NCBI GenBank assembly: GCA_002297665.1
Contig: DBMS01000075.1
Location: 1-18,571 of the forward strand
Source: Holophagaceae bacterium UBA692
GTDB lineage: Bacteria; Acidobacteriota; Holophagae; Holophagales; Holophagaceae
DNA: 18,571 nt
Direction of reading: 5' to 3'
Shown here: piece after piece, positions 14,947 through 18,571 of the stretch
Layout: each line of letters opens with the position of its first letter
How positions within the stretch are numbered: the first letter of the stretch is position 1
Notes under the pieces: model-generated
The model's database searches: none
The model's input: only the letters and a program-made list of their open reading frames with translations
Told to the model about the DNA's origin: nothing
Program-made: the position numbers and the translations under genes

Positions 14947-15820
14947 CCGGCCCTTCGGCCTGACCGCCCCGCTGGGGTCCTGGCGCCCCCTGGACCGCTG
15001 GGTGGTGGGCTACGCCCTGGCCACCCTGCCCTTCCTGGGCTACGGCTGGCTGCGGGGCCATGCCGGCTGCGCCGCCCAGGCGGGCGTCAACCTCCTGGTG
15101 ATCGCCGGTTGCCTCCTGGTCGCCCGGTGGAGCCGCGACACCCGCGCGGTCATCCCCACGGTGCTCCGGCTTTTCTACGCGCCCCTCATCTACTGGTGCT
15201 TCTATCACCAGGTGCAGACCCTGTGGCCCCTCTTCCACGCCCTGCCCCTGGACGGCCACCTGGCCCGGGCCGACCAGGCCCTCTTCGGCTGCCAGCCCTC
15301 CCTGGCCTGGCGCGCCGCCCTGCCCCTGCGCTGGCTCTCCGAGATCTTCTGCTTCGCCTACCTCGCCTACTACTTCTTCACCCCCATCGTGGGGTTCACC
15401 GCCCTCCTGAGGTCCGGCTACGCTTGTGCCGAGCGGGTGATCCTCGCCGCCACGGCCTGTTTCTTCGTGTGCTACGCGCTCTTCTGGCTGTTCCCCACCG
15501 TCGGGCCCCACTTCTGGTTCCCCCCGGCGCAGGGCCCGCGGCTCTACGACGGGTACGTCTTCAACCATGCGCTCTTCTTCTTCACCCGGGGCGGCGAGAT
15601 CCGCGGCGGGGCCTTCCCCAGCTCCCACATCGCGGTGGCCACGCTGTTCACCCTCTGGGCCCGGCGGGAGGTGAAGGTGCTGTTCCCGCCCCTGGCCCTG
15701 GTGACGGCGGTGATGCTGCCGGCCGTCGTCTACCTCCGGGCGCACTACCTGGTGGATGTGCCCGCCGGGCTCATCGTGGGGGCCATCGCCTACGGGGTCA
15801 GCGCCCGGACCCTGGGGTGA
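14933..15820 (+). CDS. PAP2-superfamily membrane protein (PAP2_3/Aur1-like), possible sphingolipid head-group enzyme
   Basis: Starting at the ATG at 14933, the protein has 295 residues and about six membrane helices. It carries two PAP2 active-site motifs: GGAFPSSH (225-232) and Y-L-R-A-H-Y-L-V-D-V-P-A-G (267-279, with R269, H271 and D275). F-W-L-F-P-T-V-G-P (184-192) is typical of the PAP2_3 group, which includes inositol-phosphorylceramide synthases. Such enzymes either remove a phosphate or move a phospho-head group to a lipid alcohol. At the end of a ceramide operon, transfer of a head group to ceramide, or dephosphorylation of a sphingolipid intermediate, is the natural reading. The open frame extends 171 bases further upstream, but that part is a shadow of the reductase gene. 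It overlaps that gene by 14 bases. Confidence 0.82.
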   Translation: MAGSSRPFGLTAPLGSWRPLDRWVVGYALATLPFLGYGWLRGHAGCAAQAGVNLLVIAGCLLVARWSRDTRAVIPTVLRLFYAPLIYWCFYHQVQTLWPLFHALPLDGHLARADQALFGCQPSLAWRAALPLRWLSEIFCFAYLAYYFFTPIVGFTALLRSGYACAERVILAATACFFVCYALFWLFPTVGPHFWFPPAQGPRLYDGYVFNHALFFFTRGGEIRGGAFPSSHIAVATLFTLWARREVKVLFPPLALVTAVMLPAVVYLRAHYLVDVPAGLIVGAIAYGVSARTLG

Positions 15821-15828
15821 GGTCCGGC

Positions 15829-16695
15829 ATGACCTCCAGGTTGCGCGTCCTAGAGTTCTTCGCCGGCATGGGCGGGTGGCGCCGCGCCTTCGGCGCCCGG
15901 GCGGTGATCGCCGCGGCCTACGACATCAGCCCGCCGGCCCTGGCCACCTACGCCCGCATCTGGGGCGAGCGCCCCATCGCCCGGGAACTGGCCACCCTTC
16001 CCGCATCGGAAATCCTGCGGCACGGCGCCGACACCTGGGTGATGAGCCCCCCCTGCCAGCCCTTCTGCCGCATGGGGAACCGCCAGGACCTGGAGGATCC
16101 GCGCTCCCGGGCCTTCCTCCGCCTGATGGAACTGCTGGGGGAGCACCCGCCGGAGCACCTGGTGCTGGAGTCCGTGGAGGGCTTCCTGGGCTCCGGGGCC
16201 CACGCGCTGCTCACGGACCGGCTCCGGGAGGCCGGCTTCCGGGCGCTGGAGTACACCCTCGATCCGCAGGACTTCGGCCTGCCCAACCAGCGCCCCCGGG
16301 TCTTCGTGGTGGCCTCCCGGGGGCCCCTCGCGGCGCGGGCCCTCCCCGGCCTTCCGCCGGCGCCCCTGCGAGGCTTCCTGGATCCGGTGGAGGACCCCGG
16401 CCTCTACCTGGGCGAGGCCATGCGCCACCGGCCCGGCCTGGACCTGGTGACGGCGGATTCCGCCCGCACCGCGTGCTTCATCGGCGGCTACGGGCGGCGC
16501 TACGTCGGCAGCGGGTCCTTCCTGGAGACGGAGCGGGGCGTGCGGCGGTTCTCGGTGGCGGAGGCCGCGCGGCTTTTGGGGTGGGATCCGGTTCCGGCCT
16601 TCCCGGAGGAGGTGGGCCTCGAGGGGCGCTACAAGCTGCTGGGCAACGGGCTCAGCATTCCGGTGGCGGCCTGGGTGGCGGGGCACCTGGGCTAG
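15829..16695 (+). CDS. Dnmt2-like cytosine-C5 methyltransferase, probably acting on tRNA
   Basis: The 288-residue protein has the C5-methyltransferase motifs: motif I EFFAGMGG (9-16), the catalytic SPPCQPF with C76, an E-x-V motif (E114, ESV instead of the usual ENV), QRPRVFV (154-160) and the closing LLGNGLSI (270-277). Three features point to Dnmt2 (tRNA C38 methyltransferase) rather than a restriction-type enzyme: PPCQPFCRMGNRQDLEDPRS, the Dnmt2 hallmark 'CFT.GYG.Y..GTGS' seen here as C216-F-I-G-G-Y-G-R-R-Y-V-G-S-G-S, and the lack of a large target-recognition domain. The hallmark threonine is replaced by isoleucine. No restriction enzyme is nearby. GAGGT precedes the ATG, and the gene begins 8 bases after the PAP2 stop, so it may ride on the ceramide transcript. 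Confidence 0.85.
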   Translation: MTSRLRVLEFFAGMGGWRRAFGARAVIAAAYDISPPALATYARIWGERPIARELATLPASEILRHGADTWVMSPPCQPFCRMGNRQDLEDPRSRAFLRLMELLGEHPPEHLVLESVEGFLGSGAHALLTDRLREAGFRALEYTLDPQDFGLPNQRPRVFVVASRGPLAARALPGLPPAPLRGFLDPVEDPGLYLGEAMRHRPGLDLVTADSARTACFIGGYGRRYVGSGSFLETERGVRRFSVAEAARLLGWDPVPAFPEEVGLEGRYKLLGNGLSIPVAAWVAGHLG

Positions 16696-16701
16696 GGGCA
16701 C

Positions 16702-17430
16702 CTAGGCCAGAAACCTCTGGATCACTTCCTGCGCCACCCTCAGTCCGAACAGCGCCGGCATGTAGGACACCGTCCCGATGGGTTGGCGCCGGCGGCCGGT
16801 GCCGTGGTGCTCGCCCACGTCCGCGGGTTCGTAGGGGGTGGTGTTCCGCGCGGGCTCCACGGAGTAGACGCAGGGGATGCCCGAGGCCACCCCCCGCCGG
16901 CGCAGGCGCAGGCGCACCATGCGCGCCAGGGGGCAGATGAGGGTTTCGGAGATGTCCCCGACCCGCACCTGGGACGCGTCCAGCCTTCCGCCGGCGCCCA
17001 TGCTGGAGACCACGGGGATGCCCATGCGGTGCACCGCCTCCAGAAGGGTGACCTTGGAATTGAGGGAGTCGATGGCGTCCACGACGATGTCCGGGCGCGG
17101 GTCCAGGAAGCCGCCGACGGTCTCCGGGTCCAGGAAGCCGGGCCGGGCGTCCACGTCGCAGACGGGGTTGATGTCCAGGACGCGCTCCGCGGCCAGGTCC
17201 ACCTTCTTCCGGCCCAGGGTGGAATGCAGGGCGAAGAGCTGGCGGTTGATGTTGGTGGCGTCCACCGCGCCGTAGTCCACCAGGCGCAGGTGCCCCACGC
17301 CGGCCCGGGCCAGGGCCTCCACCGCGTACGAGCCCACGCCGCCCAGGCCGAAGACGGCCACGCGCGCCGCAGCGAGCCGGGCCAGGGGCTCGGCGCCCAG
17401 GAGCTGTTCGGTGCGGGCGTACCATCTCAT
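16702..17430 (-). CDS. tcdA: tRNA threonylcarbamoyladenosine dehydratase (TcdA/CsdL)
   Basis: The 242-residue E1-like protein has the adenylation motifs of the HesA/MoeB/ThiF family: VFGLGGVGSYAVEALARAG (26-44), an acidic D52, NINRQ (60-64) and KKVDLAAERV (75-84). The C-terminus, GTVSYMPALFGLRVAQEVIQRFL, is typical of TcdA. This enzyme closes the ring of t6A at position 37 in ANN-decoding tRNAs, using ATP. I place the start at the ATG at 17428-17430: AGGAG is nine bases away on the coding strand and the ATG overlaps the tatD stop by four bases. An alternative ATG three codons upstream has the AGGAG directly against it. It lies downstream of tatD and ahcY and converges on the Dnmt2-like gene six bases away. 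Confidence 0.88.
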   Translation of the reverse strand: MRWYARTEQLLGAEPLARLAAARVAVFGLGGVGSYAVEALARAGVGHLRLVDYGAVDATNINRQLFALHSTLGRKKVDLAAERVLDINPVCDVDARPGFLDPETVGGFLDPRPDIVVDAIDSLNSKVTLLEAVHRMGIPVVSSMGAGGRLDASQVRVGDISETLICPLARMVRLRLRRRGVASGIPCVYSVEPARNTTPYEPADVGEHHGTGRRRQPIGTVSYMPALFGLRVAQEVIQRFLA

Positions 17431-18161
17431 CTCATCCATCTCCTGAAGAGGCGCGAAGCGTTTTCGTGGGCGGGCGCCGGGCGCGGGGAGGCGGCGGCCA
17501 CGTGCACGAGGTTGGCGGGTTCGTTGAGGCCCGTCACCCCCTCGGGGGGCAGATCCGGGGAATCCGTCTCGAAGAGGATCCGGTCCTCCCGCAGCGCCGC
17601 CAGGGAGGCCTGGGCCCGCCTTGCGCCGGGGACGGTGAGGGCGCGCCCGAAGGACAGGTGCAGGCCCAGGGCCTGGAAGTCCAGGGCCACCTCCGGGGCG
17701 CCGGAGAAGGCGTGCACGAGGCCGCCGGCTTCGGGCAGGCCCGTCTCCCGGAGGATCTCCAGCAGCCGCCCCGCGGCCTTCACGCAGTGCAGGGAGACCG
17801 GGAGGTCCCGACGGATGGCGAGGGCGAGCTGGGCGCGCAGGGCGGCCTCCTGCAGCTCGCGGGAGGGCCTGCCGTCGGAGAAGTCGAGGCCGCATTCGCC
17901 CGCGCCGGCGCCCCGGTCGAAGGCCGCTTCCAGCCGCGCCGCCCAGTGCGGGGACGCGCCGTCCACGTACCAGGGATGCAGGCCCGCCATGGGGAGGATC
18001 TCCGGGCGGCGGCCCAGCTCCAGCACCCGGTCCCAGTCCTCCTCCCGGGTGCCGCAGCAGACCATGTGGGTCACGCCGGCCTCCGCCGCCCGGCGCAGCA
18101 CCGCCTCCAGCCCGGCGCCGAAGCGCGCGTCCTGGAGGTGGCAGTGCGCGTCGAAAAGCAC
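17427..18161 (-). CDS. TatD family metal-dependent hydrolase (DNase-like)
   Basis: The 244-residue protein has the TatD amidohydrolase metal ligands: D-A-H6-C-H8-L near the start, E89 in G-E-C-G-L-D-F, H125 in S-L-H-C, H150 in L-V-H-A-F-S-G and D200 in F-E-T-D-S-P. TatD enzymes are Mg2+-dependent 3'-5' exonucleases or related hydrolases, cytosolic, linked to DNA repair and quality control. The start is a GTG at 18159-18161 that shares one base with the ahcY stop (TAGTG), so translation is probably coupled to ahcY. A longer open frame reaches 18344, but it lies inside ahcY coding sequence. Which member of the TatD family it is cannot be decided. At 244 residues it is slightly shorter than E. 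coli TatD (about 260). Confidence 0.85.
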   Translation of the reverse strand: MLFDAHCHLQDARFGAGLEAVLRRAAEAGVTHMVCCGTREEDWDRVLELGRRPEILPMAGLHPWYVDGASPHWAARLEAAFDRGAGAGECGLDFSDGRPSRELQEAALRAQLALAIRRDLPVSLHCVKAAGRLLEILRETGLPEAGGLVHAFSGAPEVALDFQALGLHLSFGRALTVPGARRAQASLAALREDRILFETDSPDLPPEGVTGLNEPANLVHVAAASPRPAPAHENASRLFRRWMR

Positions 18162-18571
18162 TAGTACCGGTAGTGCTCGGGCTTGAAGGGCCCTTCCACG
18201 GGAACGTCGATGTACCGGGCCTGGGATTCCGTGAGCACCGTGAGCTGGGCGTTGAGCTTCTTCAGCTGGAGCCGGGCCACGTGCTCGTCGAGCTTCTTGG
18301 GCAGCGTGTAGACGCCCACCTTGTACTCGCCCTGCTTCGTCCACAGCTCGATCTGCGCCAGGGTCTGGTTGGCGAAGCTGGAGCTCATGACGTAGGAGGG
18401 GTGGCCGGTGCCGCAGCCCAGGTTCACCAGGCGGCCCTTGGCGAGCATGATGATGCGCTTGCCGTCGGGGAAGACCACGTGGTCCACCTGGGGCTTGATC
18501 TCCTCCCAGCGGTAGCCTTCCAGCGAGGCGATGTCGATCTCGCTGTCGAAGTGGCCGATGTTGCAGACGAT
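18161..18571 (-). CDS. ahcY: S-Adenosylhomocysteinase, C-terminal part (cut by window edge)
   Basis: The 136 visible residues are the C-terminal end of AhcY; the start lies beyond the right edge. They include the C-N-I-G-H-F-D-S-E-I segment (3-12) of the NAD-binding domain, L-V-N-L-G-C-G-T-G-H-P-S-Y-V-M-S with F-A-N-Q just after, and the canonical ending K-P-E-H-Y-R-Y with K and Y reaching into the partner's NAD site. The enzyme splits S-adenosylhomocysteine to adenosine and homocysteine, which relieves product inhibition of methyltransferases. It leads a coupled ahcY-tatD-tcdA unit. Its position close to a Dnmt2-like methyltransferase is noted elsewhere. The reading frame is unbroken up to the window edge. 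Confidence 0.95.
   Translation of the reverse strand: MVCNIGHFDSEIDIASLEGYRWEEIKPQVDHVVFPDGKRIIMLAKGRLVNLGCGTGHPSYVMSSSFANQTLAQIELWTKQGEYKVGVYTLPKKLDEHVARLQLKKLNAQLTVLTESQARYIDVPVEGPFKPEHYRY

Overview
The window is about 18.6 kb of visibly very GC-rich bacterial chromosome with dense, mostly overlapping genes and strong G/C preference at third codon positions. The gene set (menaquinone-type enolase, Tat- and Sec-exported 5'-nucleotidase parts, sphingolipid genes, a Dnmt2-like enzyme, AhcY) would fit a Gram-negative-type soil or sediment bacterium. Acidobacteriota of the Holophagae/Geothrix type is my best guess, but it is inference from gene content only. No rRNA, tRNA, CRISPR array or insertion sequence was recognised.

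Left part (1-4094, all minus strand). The window opens with a broken second copy of the start of a metallophosphatase gene (1-213), then a PIN-toxin/Phd-type antitoxin pair (257-972) with a palindromic operator inside its promoter. The intact metallophosphatase (1167-2060) follows, preceded in the transcript by a separate gene for the 5'-nucleotidase C-terminal domain (2069-2872). Together these two are a split UshA-type nucleotidase whose halves carry different export signals. A MenC/N-succinylamino-acid-racemase-type enolase lies upstream (2955-4094).

Middle part (4172-11277). Reading right are an unrecognised P-loop protein and a multi-spanning DMT-like membrane protein 1 nt apart. Reading left are a CelD/BcsL-type acyltransferase and an organophosphate:phosphate-antiporter-type MFS transporter. 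A MazEF-like toxin-antitoxin pair (8845-9485) converges on a 602-residue membrane protein that looks like a catalytically dead M48 peptidase.

Right part (11602-18571). After the only long gene-poor gap (11278-11601) comes the most interesting unit, four overlapping plus-strand genes: a serine-palmitoyltransferase-type enzyme, a GNAT-like acyltransferase, an extended SDR reductase and a PAP2 membrane phosphotransferase. This matches the known bacterial ceramide pathway (Spt, bCerS, CerR) plus a likely head-group enzyme. A Dnmt2-like cytosine-C5 methyltransferase, probably acting on tRNA, follows 8 nt later. It converges on a minus-strand set: ahcY (S-adenosylhomocysteinase, cut by the window edge), tatD and tcdA. 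TcdA modifies A37 and Dnmt2 modifies C38 of tRNA, and AhcY removes the methyltransferase by-product, so this end has a SAM/tRNA-modification theme.
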